NCBI GenBank assembly: GCA_023475345.1
Contig: JAMCWD010000025.1
Span: 1 to 64,000 of the forward strand
DNA: 64,000 nt
Reading direction: 5' to 3'
Source of the DNA: Chloroflexota bacterium
GTDB taxonomy: Bacteria; Vulcanimicrobiota; JAMCWD01
The first letter of the stretch is position 1. Each line of letters begins with the position of its first letter. The translations under genes and the position numbers were made by a program. The notes beneath the pieces were generated by a model. It was not told the origin of the DNA. It did no database searches and worked only from the letters and a program-made list of their open reading frames with translations. Below are positions 15,696-24,476 of this stretch, in pieces.

Positions 15696-17453
15696 TTACT
15701 CCGAAGGGACGGAGATGATTTCCGGTTGTGAGACGGAGATTTTGCCGCCGGGGCTTTCGCCGATAGTCCAGGCTTTGAGCGACCCGTCGGAACCGCCGGA
15801 AAAAATCATGTTTCCGCCGGCGGCGGCAATGGCGCGGATCATGCCCTGGCCTGCGTTCAGCCTTTTAACCGGTTTTCCCGATTTTATGTCCCATATTACT
15901 ATTGTGTCGTCTTCCGAGCCGGAGGCCAGGTATCTGCCGCCTTCGATGAAAACAACGCTTTTAGCGCCGCTTTTATGGATGCGAAGCATTCCGGCTTCCT
16001 CACCGCCGGGCATTTTCCATAAGCGGACAGTGCCGTCGCCGCAAGCCGCCGCCAGCAAACCCCCGTTCGGAGAAAACCTGAGCGCCCATATCTCGTTCAA
16101 TGCAAGAGAATTTTCAATAAGGTTAGTATCGCTTTCCGGGATCGATATATGAAGCTCTTTTAGCACATGGTTCCCCGCCACGGACCTTAATATCACCGTG
16201 CCGGAAGCGTCCCCGGACGCAAGCAGGGCGCCGTCGGGTGAGACCGCCGCAGACATGACCGGGGCCTTGTTGTCATGAAAAGTTTCAATACGGGCGCCGT
16301 TGTATTTCCATAAGCGGGCGGTCATATCTTCACCGGAGGTTACAACATATTTCTCAGATGCGGCAACACCCGTTACATCGCCTTTATGCCCCTTAAGAAT
16401 TTTTAACAGTCTGCCCGATCCGATATCCCATATTTTTGCAGTGCCGTCCCAGCCGCATGTAATAAGCAGTTTTGAATCCGGCGTGAATGCTACGCCTGAG
16501 ACATCGCCCTCGTGGGCATCTACTGTTTTTAGAAATTTTTTGTCCGGCAGAGAATACAACGGTATCCCGCCTGCCTCCATTCCCACCGCAAGCATTCTTG
16601 AGTCCGGGGATACCGCAAGAGACGAGATGTCCACCTTCCGCCCGGCTTTTCTCATGACTTGTTCAATCCCGGTCGATTTCCATAAAACCACGTCGCCGTT
16701 CTCCCCGCCGGATGCTATAAGCGTGCCGTCCGGCGAGAAATCTATGGAATTGACCATGCCTTCATGCGCGTTTCTTGAAATCGAGGGCGTAAGCGGGGGG
16801 GCATCCACGAGCACGAAATTTTTATTTTCGTATGATCCCGCCGCGATGCTTCCTTTATTTTCGGCTTCCTTGAGCCATTCCTGGATATTCCAGAGTTTTA
16901 TGAAACCGTCTCCTCCCGATGAGGCAAGCATCCTGCCGTCCGGTGAAAAGACCGCCGTTTTCACGTCGTCTTCATGGGCGTTTTTTACAGGGTAAAATTT
17001 ATTCCCGCCGATGACATAGATGTATAGCCTGCCTTCTTCCAGGCCCAGTGCTATAAGCTTTCCGTCAGGGCTGAAATTTAATGAAAATATATTTTTGCCG
17101 AAGTCGTATCGTCCGGTTTCTTTGCCCGATGCGGGATCCCACAGGCGGAACGTGCCGTCTTCTCCGCATGAAGCCAGGGTTTTTCCGAAGGGAGAAAATA
17201 AAGTCCTGTTGACTAGGCCCTTGTGGCCGAGCATATTCTTAATCAATTTTCCCGACCGGGAGTCCCATATTTTTATCGTGCCGTCCTCGGATGTAGTAGC
17301 TATGTATTTCCCGTCGGGGGAGTAGTCAACGCATGATACCCAGCCTTTATGGCCGGGAGACCGGCACCCGGCAACAAGCGCTATAATCAGCGATGCCAGG
17401 ATTATTTTTAAAAACAGGAGTTTAATGCCGGTCGTCATGCTCACCTGCGTCAT
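15696..17453 (-). CDS. WD40-repeat lipoprotein, twelve blades
   Basis: The 585-residue product begins with a lipoprotein signal (LFLKIILASLIIALVAGC, cysteine near residue 30). Twelve WD40 repeats follow, most with the FSPDGxxxAS and D-G-T-[IV]-[KR]-[IL]-W signature. Twelve blades could make two six-bladed propellers, or the protein may share blades with its neighbour. The ATG at 17453 overlaps the stop of the upstream gene as ATGA; an internal ATG at 17438, behind AGGTGA, gives a cleaner signal peptide. Placement at the membrane is supported by the lipobox; the ligand or partner is unknown. Confidence 0.87.
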   Translation of the reverse strand: MTQVSMTTGIKLLFLKIILASLIIALVAGCRSPGHKGWVSCVDYSPDGKYIATTSEDGTIKIWDSRSGKLIKNMLGHKGLVNRTLFSPFGKTLASCGEDGTFRLWDPASGKETGRYDFGKNIFSLNFSPDGKLIALGLEEGRLYIYVIGGNKFYPVKNAHEDDVKTAVFSPDGRMLASSGGDGFIKLWNIQEWLKEAENKGSIAAGSYENKNFVLVDAPPLTPSISRNAHEGMVNSIDFSPDGTLIASGGENGDVVLWKSTGIEQVMRKAGRKVDISSLAVSPDSRMLAVGMEAGGIPLYSLPDKKFLKTVDAHEGDVSGVAFTPDSKLLITCGWDGTAKIWDIGSGRLLKILKGHKGDVTGVAASEKYVVTSGEDMTARLWKYNGARIETFHDNKAPVMSAAVSPDGALLASGDASGTVILRSVAGNHVLKELHISIPESDTNLIENSLALNEIWALRFSPNGGLLAAACGDGTVRLWKMPGGEEAGMLRIHKSGAKSVVFIEGGRYLASGSEDDTIVIWDIKSGKPVKRLNAGQGMIRAIAAAGGNMIFSGGSDGSLKAWTIGESPGGKISVSQPEIISVPSE

Positions 17454-17818
17454 TGCATCCTGCCGATAATTCTTATTATGGAGCCGTCTTTAAGATCCCA
17501 TATCCTGACGGTCTGATCGCAGGAGCCTGATACCAGGCGCCGGCTGTCGGGAGAAAATTCAAGGTAGTTGATATCATCTTTATGGCCTTTTAAAGTCAGG
17601 AGAAGCCTGCCGGATTTTACTTCCCATATTTTGATGGTCATATCTTCGCTGCCCGACGCCAGGAGTTTCCCGTCGGGCGAAAACCGGACGACGCATATAT
17701 CGTCCTTATGGCCCTGTGCCGCCGGGTTTCCGGCCGCCGCCGCACGGGAGCCAGTTGTATTTGCCTGACCTAAAAGCAGCAAAAAAAATATTATGCTTAT
17801 TATAAAAATATTTTTCAT
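17450..17818 (-). CDS. Short exported protein with two WD40 blades
   Basis: The 122-residue protein has a signal peptide (IFIISIIFFLLLLGQA, cleavage near residue 20) and an Ala-rich linker. It then has just two WD40 repeats with textbook GHKDDI...FSPDGKLLASGSEDMTIKIW motifs. Two blades cannot close a propeller. The gene is translationally coupled (ATGA at 17450-17453) to the twelve-blade lipoprotein, so the two may assemble together; 2 + 12 gives fourteen blades. It could instead be a truncated duplicate. It is not a frameshifted 5' end of the next gene, because that gene has its own complete lipoprotein signal. Confidence 0.78.
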   Translation of the reverse strand: MKNIFIISIIFFLLLLGQANTTGSRAAAAGNPAAQGHKDDICVVRFSPDGKLLASGSEDMTIKIWEVKSGRLLLTLKGHKDDINYLEFSPDSRRLVSGSCDQTVRIWDLKDGSIIRIIGRMQ

Positions 17819-17919
17819 TTGATCTCCTGAATTTGTGCCGTTGATGAGATATTAACATAACCCCTGCCGGAGGTTCAAGGAAGCCGAAAAATTCGGGGCA
17901 TTTTTTCGCAGCGTTTTTC

Positions 17920-17948
17920 TTGAAAAATCCTGCCGAGGTATTTATACT
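17920..17948 (+). promoter_or_regulatory. Sigma-70 type promoter for ferredoxin gene
   Basis: TTGAAA at 17920-17925 and TATACT at 17943-17948 are separated by exactly 17 bases, about 30 bases before the ferredoxin start. No operator is evident nearby. Confidence 0.7.
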
Positions 17949-17979
17949 TGGATCATAATTTCAGGAAGGGAGAAATGAA

Positions 17980-18171
17980 ATGGCTATATCAAAAGTAAAA
18001 ATAGAAGACGGTTGTGTTCTTTGCGGGTTATGCGAATCGATATGTCCCGACGTGTTCAGGCTGGGTGACGAGACGGCCGCCGTAATCCCCGGGGCGGATC
18101 TCGAAGAGAACCGTGATTGTATTCAGGAGGCGGCGGACAGTTGCCCGGTTGAGATAATAAAGATCTTCTGA
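17980..18171 (+). CDS. Single-cluster [4Fe-4S] ferredoxin
   Basis: This 63-residue electron carrier has the pattern CVLCGLCESICP at residues 12-23 and a distant Cys-Pro (SCPVEII) near residue 55, as in monocluster ferredoxins. The middle carries acidic residues typical of a low-potential donor. It lies alone behind a good promoter (17920-17948) and a GGAAGGGAG ribosome site. It converges on ccdA with a 21-base gap. Possible partners in the window are not fixed; IspH needs reduced ferredoxin or flavodoxin in many bacteria, so it is one candidate acceptor (inference). Confidence 0.93.
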   Translation: MAISKVKIEDGCVLCGLCESICPDVFRLGDETAAVIPGADLEENRDCIQEAADSCPVEIIKIF

Positions 18172-18192
18172 GAACCGGCATTAATCATTCAA

Positions 18193-18885
18193 TCAAAGGT
18201 TTTTGCCGGCCATAATCAGGAAGTATTCACCGACGGCAAGCATCAGCCAGCCGAAGGCTTTTTTGATGCGTTCCCCCCATATGCCGGCTTTCGGGAGGGA
18301 AGTGAGAAACCCTGTAAATGTTCCGAGGAAGAGGAAAAGGACGCCCATCCCCAGCGAGTATGCAAACAGCACCGTTATGCCGAAAATCAGGTTCCGGGCA
18401 TTGCCCACATACACAAGCAGCGTCCCCAGGACAGCCGCGGAACAGGGCGCGGCGACAAGCCCCGAGCCCAATCCCAGTAAAAAGGCGCCGAGATAGTCTT
18501 TCCTTCCTGTTTGAACTCCGCCGAAGTTTGGAAGGGGAAGCTGAAAAACATCGAGTTGAGAAAGCCCGAAGAGCAGTATGATATTGCCGACGATGAAATT
18601 CGCCCAGAAGGTATTCTGGATCTGTCCGAAAATGCTGCCCGTAAGCGCCGCCGCCGCCCCGAGCGCGGAATATGTTACCGCCATCCCCAGCACATAAAAC
18701 AGGGACAGCAGGAACGCCTTGAGGCGGGATTTTTCGCCCCTGCTCCCGATATAAGAGATAATGATGGGAATAAGCGGGTAGATACACGGGGTGAGGCTGA
18801 CAAAAAAACCTCCCAGAAACGCTATGGGGTAAGCAAGAAAAGACGTATTCTGGAGGTTGTTTTGAAGCAGTACGCTGAGATCCAT
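18193..18885 (-). CDS. ccdA: CcdA/DsbD-type thiol-transport membrane protein
   Basis: The 230-residue protein has six likely membrane segments and the two conserved Cys-Pro-type motifs of the CcdA/DsbD core: LTPCIYPLIPI near residue 33 and AAPCSAAVLG near residue 146. The family moves electrons from cytoplasmic thioredoxin across the inner membrane to extracytoplasmic thiol proteins. The upstream thioredoxin-like gene ends seven bases before this start and is its natural partner. The family normally has about 220-240 residues, so it looks complete. Whether it serves cytochrome c maturation or general disulphide reduction cannot be decided here. Confidence 0.92.
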   Translation of the reverse strand: MDLSVLLQNNLQNTSFLAYPIAFLGGFFVSLTPCIYPLIPIIISYIGSRGEKSRLKAFLLSLFYVLGMAVTYSALGAAAALTGSIFGQIQNTFWANFIVGNIILLFGLSQLDVFQLPLPNFGGVQTGRKDYLGAFLLGLGSGLVAAPCSAAVLGTLLVYVGNARNLIFGITVLFAYSLGMGVLFLFLGTFTGFLTSLPKAGIWGERIKKAFGWLMLAVGEYFLIMAGKNL

Positions 18886-18892
18886 TCGGTAA

Positions 18893-19210
18893 TCAGAGGT
18901 CCTTTAAAGTATTAAAAAGTATGGCATGCCCGGGCATCCCCCTGAATTCGTGCAATATTTCGCCTTTCAGGATAATTATCAGGCTGGGCAATGCCATTAT
19001 GCCATAACGCGCGGCGATTTCGGAACCGGTCATCAAGTCCACTACAAATAATTTAGCCTTATCTTCCCATACGGCGGATTTGTCCTTCAGGAGGGCAAGC
19101 AAAGCCTTGCATTGATTACAACCGCCTGCAGTGAACAGCAAGAGGCCGGCTTGTTCGTTTTCATCTACTAGGTTGAATGTTGCGTCGGTTACTTCGATTA
19201 TTTCCGCCAT
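18893..19210 (-). CDS. Thioredoxin-like protein
   Basis: The 105-residue thioredoxin-fold protein has a CNQC active site (GGCNQCKAL, residues 30-38) in place of the usual CGPC. A hydrophobic strand (KLFVVDL) follows, and the cis-proline is in MALPSLIII. No signal peptide is present, so it should work in the cytoplasm, probably feeding electrons to the CcdA homologue encoded just downstream. AAAGGAGG lies seven bases before the ATG at 19210. The altered active site implies a redox potential or partner range different from general thioredoxin. Confidence 0.9.
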   Translation of the reverse strand: MAEIIEVTDATFNLVDENEQAGLLLFTAGGCNQCKALLALLKDKSAVWEDKAKLFVVDLMTGSEIAARYGIMALPSLIIILKGEILHEFRGMPGHAILFNTLKDL

Positions 19211-19301
19211 TTAGACCTCCTTTAAAAAGTGAGATTCTAGTTCGTGTTAAATGGCCGGAAATCCTTCAGTATCAAGGCTTGAATCGGATTCTATAATTTT
19301 A

Positions 19302-19340
19302 TCAATGAAAAGGTTGGAGAAAAAAATGGATTTTCATTGA
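19302..19340 (-). terminator. Inverted repeat, possible terminator of ferritin-like gene
   Basis: A perfect 10-bp inverted repeat (TCAATGAAAA / TTTTCATTGA) with a 19-base spacer lies about 50 bases past the ferritin-like stop codon. The stem is A/T-rich and weak, so its role is uncertain. Confidence 0.35.
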
Positions 19341-19387
19341 GAGGAAAATGATTGCGAGGAAAATGAAAAAGTTATTTCGCCTTAAAT

Positions 19388-19843
19388 CTATTGCCTGTAA
19401 GTCCCGGCAGGCTCCAGTTCTTCCAGCATTTTCTCAAGCCTTGTTTTATGAGCTCTCTCTTCCGTGGCCAGGAGTTCGAATAATCTTCTTGTTTCTTTGT
19501 CCGTTGTCTTATCGCGCATAAACCTGTAATAATTGTTATCTTCCTCTTCCATCCATATTGCAAATTTTATTAATTCGATGAGCTTTGCATTTTCACCCGG
19601 AGGATCGGGATCATCGATATCGACCATCAGCGTGCTGAGATCGACTTTCCCCTCTTCCCCCAGTTTGCTCGGATCAAATTCGGACAGAACGGCCTTGTGT
19701 TTTTTTTCGTCTTCTGCAATTTCTTCGAGGCTGACCTTTATAAACGGGTCAGTACAAATTCCGGCGGCGTCCTTATAAAGGCGGTAACAGATGTTTTCCC
19801 TAGCTTCGGCATAGGAAATAGCTTGCCTGGATGTCAAGATCAT
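19388..19843 (-). CDS. Ferritin-like (rubrerythrin-type) di-iron protein
   Basis: The 151-residue four-helix protein carries two ExxH motifs (EDEKKHK near residue 45 and TEERAHK near residue 135) plus further Glu residues on helices 1 and 3, as in rubrerythrin/ferritin-like di-iron proteins. It lacks a C-terminal rubredoxin domain. The likely role is peroxide reduction or iron handling in an anaerobe or microaerophile. A longer frame begins at 20029, but its first 62 residues are unlike the family; the ATG at 19843 starts right before the first helix (ILTSRQAISYAEARE). A GGGGTGGG stretch precedes it. About 215 bases upstream are AT-rich with no other gene visible. Confidence 0.85.
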   Translation of the reverse strand: MILTSRQAISYAEARENICYRLYKDAAGICTDPFIKVSLEEIAEDEKKHKAVLSEFDPSKLGEEGKVDLSTLMVDIDDPDPPGENAKLIELIKFAIWMEEEDNNYYRFMRDKTTDKETRRLFELLATEERAHKTRLEKMLEELEPAGTYRQ

Positions 19844-20060
19844 AAAAATCCCACCCCCATTCAACTTATGAGCATTCACCCCATATTGATTACGGAATAA
19901 CCCCTTTGAACCCAGATATATTATATAATAAATACAACAGTAAAGGAAGTCTTTTGCATAAATTGAATATTTTTTAAGATCTTGTCGAATTATGTTAAAG
20001 CCGTAGTTTTCCTTACGGCGCCCCCGCAATTATGAAAAACTTTTTTCAGTAATTCTGATG

Positions 20061-20696
20061 TCAGATAAATTTGTCCCGCGAAGGGCAGTAGTCCCCGACG
20101 ACGCACTGCCTGCATAAAGGCTTCCGGGCCTTACAAACTCTTCTCCCGTGCAGTATCAGGGAGTGATTGATATCGATCCATTTGTCTTTCGGTATAAGTT
20201 TCATCAGGTCTTTTTCGATCCTGTCGGGGTTTTCTTCCTTTGTTAATCCGAGCCTTCCGGAGACTCTTATGACATGGGTATCCACGGCTATGCCTTCGGC
20301 TTTCCCGAATGCATTTGATAGGACCACGTTTGCCGTTTTCCGCGCGACACCGGGGAGCTGCAGCAGTTCCTCCATGGTATCGGGGACTTTCCCGTTAAAT
20401 TTTTCTACGAGCATCCTTGCGGCTCCCTGTACCGATTTCGCCTTGTTCCTGAAAAACCCGGTGGGGCGTATATCTTCTTCCAGTTCTTCCCGCGGGACAT
20501 TCATGTAATCTTCAGCCGACCGGTATTTTTTAAAAAGCGATTTTGTTACTTTGTTAACGCGCTCGTCGGTACACTGGGCCGAAAGTATCGTCGCCACGAG
20601 CATTTGAAGGGGGGTGCGGTAATCCAGCTCAGTACGCGCATGGGGGTATTCTTTGATCAGCTTATCTACTATGATCTTGACCCGCTCGTTTTCCAT
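20061..20696 (-). CDS. nth: Endonuclease III
   Basis: This is a DNA glycosylase/AP lyase for oxidised pyrimidines in base-excision repair. The 211-residue protein has the helix-hairpin-helix LPGVARKTANVV with the catalytic Lys, and the catalytic Asp in AVDTHVIRV. The C-terminal [4Fe-4S] loop has the exact Cys-x6-Cys-x2-Cys-x5-Cys spacing (CKARKPLCRQC then VVGDYC). Length is normal. It is divergent from the archease gene with an 85-base gap that should hold both promoters. Confidence 0.97.
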   Translation of the reverse strand: MENERVKIIVDKLIKEYPHARTELDYRTPLQMLVATILSAQCTDERVNKVTKSLFKKYRSAEDYMNVPREELEEDIRPTGFFRNKAKSVQGAARMLVEKFNGKVPDTMEELLQLPGVARKTANVVLSNAFGKAEGIAVDTHVIRVSGRLGLTKEENPDRIEKDLMKLIPKDKWIDINHSLILHGRRVCKARKPLCRQCVVGDYCPSRDKFI

Positions 20697-20781
20697 ATCA
20701 CACCCCTGTTTTATGTGGATCGTTCGTCCCGCCGTATCTTCTATAACAGGGAAAGGCTTACCTTCCTAGAATTACGGCATT

Positions 20782-21198
20782 ATGGAGTATTCGAGGCTAA
20801 TCGAACACACCGCGGATATCGGTATAGAAGTATGGGGGGCTTCGCCGGAGGAGCTTTTCGAACATTCCGCGCAGGCTTTTTTCGAGCTTATGTGGAACGT
20901 CCCTGTTGTACTTCCTGAAAGGAAGTTCGATATAAGCGAAAATGGAAATTCTTACGAAGAACTCCTCGTCATGCTTCTTTCCGACCTGCTATACCTTCAC
21001 GAAGCTGAATCGGTGGTTTTCAACAGGCTGGAAATCGTAGGACTTACTCCGCGGGAAGTCAGGGCGGTTGCTTACGGGGAGCCGTTTGACGGCGGCAGGC
21101 ATAAAATCAAAACTATGATAAAAGCCGTAACATATCATGAAATTGAAGTCCGGCAAAAAGACGGCGGCTGGGTGGTAAGGATTATATTCGATATTTAA
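20782..21198 (+). CDS. Archease
   Basis: The 138-residue protein matches archease (PF01951): an N-terminal IEHTADIGIEVWG strand with the conserved His and Asp, the ELFEHSAQAFFELM helix, and a C-terminal AVTYHEIEV strand followed by Gly/Trp-containing DGGWVVRIIFDI. Archease accelerates RtcB guanylylation and turnover. The rtcB gene begins about 20 bases downstream, which confirms the assignment. The terminal Asp-Ile is close to the metal-binding C-terminus seen in known members. Confidence 0.95.
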   Translation: MEYSRLIEHTADIGIEVWGASPEELFEHSAQAFFELMWNVPVVLPERKFDISENGNSYEELLVMLLSDLLYLHEAESVVFNRLEIVGLTPREVRAVAYGEPFDGGRHKIKTMIKAVTYHEIEVRQKDGGWVVRIIFDI

Positions 21199-21217
21199 TA
21201 AAGGCGAGGTGTTTCGG

Positions 21218-22672
21218 ATGAGCGAAGCCACGACGATAAAGCTGGAGAAAATCGGCGACGTGAAGTTCCGCATCCCCCGGCACGGGAAGATGAACGCCGA
21301 CGGCATGGTGTATGCGTCGGATTCCATGCTGGAGAAGATATACGAGGATCACAGCCTTGACCAGGTTTATAATGTGGCGACCCTTCCGGGGATTGTCGGC
21401 TCCTCTATGGCAATGCCCGATATCCACTGGGGGTACGGCTTCCCGATAGGCGGTGTGGCGGCGTTTTCGGCGGATGAAGGGATTATCTCGCCTGGCGGCG
21501 TGGGATACGATATCAACTGCGGCGTAAGGCTCCTCAGGACTGAGCTTGAGCTTCCAAAAGTAAAAGGGAAAATTAAGGATATCGTGTCGAGGCTGTTCAG
21601 CGATATCCCGTCCGGCGTGGGTTCCAGCAGGAAGGATCTGAACCTTTCTTTTTCACAGTTGAACGAAGTTTTGAAAGAGGGAGCGATATGGGCCGTGGCA
21701 AACGGCTTCGGCTCCCACGAGGACCTCGAGCATATCGAAACGCACGGCTCCATCGATATGGCCGACCCGGACATGGTCTCCGACAAGGCGAAGAAAAGAG
21801 GCAAGAACCAGCTCGGCACTCTCGGTAGCGGGAACCATTTCGTCGAGGTGGGTTACGTCGATGAGGTTTACGATGAAAAGGTCGCCGCCGCCTTCGGGCT
21901 TTATCTTAGCGGCGTTACGGTTTTCATACACACCGGCTCCCGCGGTCTGGGACACCAGGTGTGTGACGATTACATCAGGGTCATGCTGAACGCCGCGCGC
22001 AAATACGGGATCGAGCTTGCCGACAAGCAGTTATGCTGCGCCCCGTTCAACTCGCCGGAAGGTAAGGAATATTTCGGAGCCATGAGCGCCGCCGCCAATT
22101 TTGCTTTTTGTAACCGCCAGATAATAACTCACTGGGTGAGAGAGAGCCTCCAGAGAGTCCTCGGCATGTCGCCCAAACACCTGGGGCTTGAACTTGTTTA
22201 TGACGTGGCTCATAACATGGCCAAGCTTGAAAGGCACACGGCCGGCGGCAAAAAGCAGATGCTGGTGGTCCACAGGAAAGGTGCCACGAGGGCGTTCCCT
22301 CCCCATCATCCCGAACTCCCCGATGATTATAAAGAAACGGGCCAGCCCGTCCTCATCCCCGGCGATATGGGCCGTTATTCGTATGTGCTTGCAGGGACAC
22401 AGAAGGCGATGGAAGAAACCTTCGGGAGCACGTGTCATGGGGCGGGCAGGCTGATGGGACGCAACGCGGCGATTAAAAAAGCACATGGCCGCGATATAAG
22501 GAGAGAGCTTGCGGATGAGGGCATATATGTAAGGGCTGCGGACAGTATGACGATTTGCGAGGAGATGCCCGAAGCATATAAAGATGTTTCCGTTGTTGTA
22601 GATGTCGTACAGAAGGCGGGGATAAGCAGAAAAGTAGCAAGGCTGAGGCCGCTGGGGGTCATCAAAGGATAA
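21218..22672 (+). CDS. rtcB: RNA-splicing ligase RtcB
   Basis: RtcB joins 2',3'-cyclic phosphate RNA ends to 5'-OH ends using GTP and Mn2+. The 484-residue protein has the metal and GMP-binding motifs: GVGYDINCGVRL, LGSGNHFVEV, HTGSRGLGHQV, YDVAHNMAKLE and the C-terminal HGAGRLMGR around the guanylylated His. The ATG at 21218 is chosen because GAGG (21206-21209) gives an eight-base spacer; a GTG at 21209 is in frame. It sits between archease and nrdJ, 12 bases from the latter, so RNA repair and dNTP synthesis are co-transcribed here. Confidence 0.97.
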   Translation: MSEATTIKLEKIGDVKFRIPRHGKMNADGMVYASDSMLEKIYEDHSLDQVYNVATLPGIVGSSMAMPDIHWGYGFPIGGVAAFSADEGIISPGGVGYDINCGVRLLRTELELPKVKGKIKDIVSRLFSDIPSGVGSSRKDLNLSFSQLNEVLKEGAIWAVANGFGSHEDLEHIETHGSIDMADPDMVSDKAKKRGKNQLGTLGSGNHFVEVGYVDEVYDEKVAAAFGLYLSGVTVFIHTGSRGLGHQVCDDYIRVMLNAARKYGIELADKQLCCAPFNSPEGKEYFGAMSAAANFAFCNRQIITHWVRESLQRVLGMSPKHLGLELVYDVAHNMAKLERHTAGGKKQMLVVHRKGATRAFPPHHPELPDDYKETGQPVLIPGDMGRYSYVLAGTQKAMEETFGSTCHGAGRLMGRNAAIKKAHGRDIRRELADEGIYVRAADSMTICEEMPEAYKDVSVVVDVVQKAGISRKVARLRPLGVIKG

Positions 22673-22684
22673 GAGGGGAATTAA

Positions 22685-24463
22685 ATGCCTGATGTTTCAA
22701 GCCGCCTCGGGGCGAATGCCCGGAGGGTGCTGGAGAAAAGATACCTCAGGAAAGATGAGAACGGGCGGATTATCGAAGACCCGGCCGGGATGTTCCGCCG
22801 CGTCGCAAAAGCCATAGCTTCGGCTGATGAGATTTTTTCCGCAAAATGCAGGGTTAAGGAAACCGAGGAAATATTTTATTCCATGATGGAGGAGCTTCTT
22901 TTCCTCCCCAATTCTCCGACCCTCATGAACGCAGGAACCCCAATGAGACAGCTTTCCGCATGTTTCGTGATCCCTGTCGAAGACAGCATAGAGAAGATTT
23001 TCGACGCCGTAAAATACATGGCGTTGATCCACCAGTCGGGCGGCGGCACGGGATTTTCATTTTCAAAGCTTCGTCCCAGGAACGACATGGTGAGGTCCAC
23101 AGGCGGCGTGGCATCGGGGCCGGTATCCTTCATGCGGGTTTTCGACATGGCGACCGATGTAGTGAAACAGGGCGGGAGAAGGCGCGGGGCCAACATGGGG
23201 ATATTGAGGGTGGATCACCCCGACATCCTTGAATTCATAGACGCCAAGAGAGACCCGGAACTGCTGCCCAATTTCAATGTCTCCGTCGCCGTTACCGACA
23301 AATTCATGAAGGCTCTTGCGCTGGGAGAAGTTTTCGATCTCGTAAACCCCAGGAACTGTGAGAAACAGGGCGCTCTGCCTGCGGAGGAAATCTTCGAAAG
23401 GATAGTTACCGCCGCATGGAGCGGGGGAGACCCGGGGCTGATATTCCTCGACAGGATCAACCGGGACAACCCCACTCCCGCTCTGGGTTATATAGACGCC
23501 ACCAACCCATGCGGGGAACAGCCTCTTCTCCCGTTCGAATCCTGCAACCTGGGATCGCTTAACCTTGCTCTTATGACGTCAGGCGCACAGCCGGACTGGG
23601 AGCTTATTCGCAAAATCACCCGGCAGGCCGTCCACTTCCTCGATAATGTCATCGAGAAAAACAGCTTCCCGCTTGAGATAATAAACGAGAAGACCCGTTT
23701 GACAAGAAAAATCGGCCTCGGCGTCATGGGGTTCGCCGACATGCTTATAAAGCTCGGCGTGCCTTATGCTTCGAATGCCGCCCTGTCGCTGGGTAAAGAT
23801 ATCATGATGGTGATAAGCGAAGAAGCTCTGAAGACTTCCATCGAGCTTGCGAAACAGAGAGGGCCTTTCTCTGCCTATAAGGGGAGCGTGCCGGAAGAAA
23901 AAGGCGTTCCGCCCTTACGGAACGCCACCCGGACAACTATCGCGCCCACGGGCAGCATAAGCATTGTTGCCGGAGTTTCAAGCGGCATTGAGCCGATATT
24001 TGCGGTCAGCATGGTAAGAAGGATCCTGGAAGGCGAGGCCATGCCTGAATTCCACCCCCTGTTCCTCCATGCCGCAAAAAAAGGAGGGTTCGATTCGCCG
24101 GATATCCTGGAGAAAGTGATGGAAACGGGCATGCCGGGAAAGATAGAAAGCATACCCGATGAAACCAGGAGGCTCTTTGCGACGGCCATGGAGATTGAAC
24201 CGAGCTGGCATATCCGCATGCAGGCCGCATTCCAGGAATTCGTTGACAACGGGGTTTCGAAAACCGTAAATCTTCCCGAATCTTCCCCGCCTTCACTCGT
24301 GCGCGATATTTACCTGCTTGCACACCAACTCGACGTGAAAGGCGTTACCGTTTACCGCTACGGCAGTAAGCCGGAACAGGTGCTGTACCTGGGCGAAAAA
24401 AAGAAGCAGAAAGATTTGAACAATTACGACAACCCCGCCGACTGCAGGATCTGCTCGGTGTGA
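22685..24463 (+). CDS. nrdJ: Adenosylcobalamin-dependent ribonucleotide reductase
   Basis: This class II enzyme makes deoxyribonucleotides with adenosylcobalamin and no oxygen requirement. The 592-residue protein has the substrate-binding region SACFVIPVEDS, the QGGRRRGANMG loop, and the active-site loop NPCGEQPLLPFESCNLGSLNL. It also has the phosphate-binding TTIAPTGSIS and a C-terminal DCRIC Cys pair for thiol exchange. It lacks an N-terminal ATP-cone and the long C-terminal extension of larger NrdJ proteins, so allosteric activity control is probably absent. The nrdR repressor gene lies 1.2 kb away on the other strand. It converges on the PHP gene with a 13-base gap. Confidence 0.95.
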   Translation: MPDVSSRLGANARRVLEKRYLRKDENGRIIEDPAGMFRRVAKAIASADEIFSAKCRVKETEEIFYSMMEELLFLPNSPTLMNAGTPMRQLSACFVIPVEDSIEKIFDAVKYMALIHQSGGGTGFSFSKLRPRNDMVRSTGGVASGPVSFMRVFDMATDVVKQGGRRRGANMGILRVDHPDILEFIDAKRDPELLPNFNVSVAVTDKFMKALALGEVFDLVNPRNCEKQGALPAEEIFERIVTAAWSGGDPGLIFLDRINRDNPTPALGYIDATNPCGEQPLLPFESCNLGSLNLALMTSGAQPDWELIRKITRQAVHFLDNVIEKNSFPLEIINEKTRLTRKIGLGVMGFADMLIKLGVPYASNAALSLGKDIMMVISEEALKTSIELAKQRGPFSAYKGSVPEEKGVPPLRNATRTTIAPTGSISIVAGVSSGIEPIFAVSMVRRILEGEAMPEFHPLFLHAAKKGGFDSPDILEKVMETGMPGKIESIPDETRRLFATAMEIEPSWHIRMQAAFQEFVDNGVSKTVNLPESSPPSLVRDIYLLAHQLDVKGVTVYRYGSKPEQVLYLGEKKKQKDLNNYDNPADCRICSV

Positions 24464-24476
24464 TCCGCTCCGGCAG

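Noticed and set aside
15696-17818. The two WD40 genes as one frameshifted gene
   Set aside because: The second gene has its own complete lipoprotein signal directly after the overlap, so two proteins are intended.
19844-20029. 62-residue extension of the ferritin-like protein
   Set aside because: AT-rich, tyrosine-heavy and unlike the family; the ATG at 19843 begins at the first helix.
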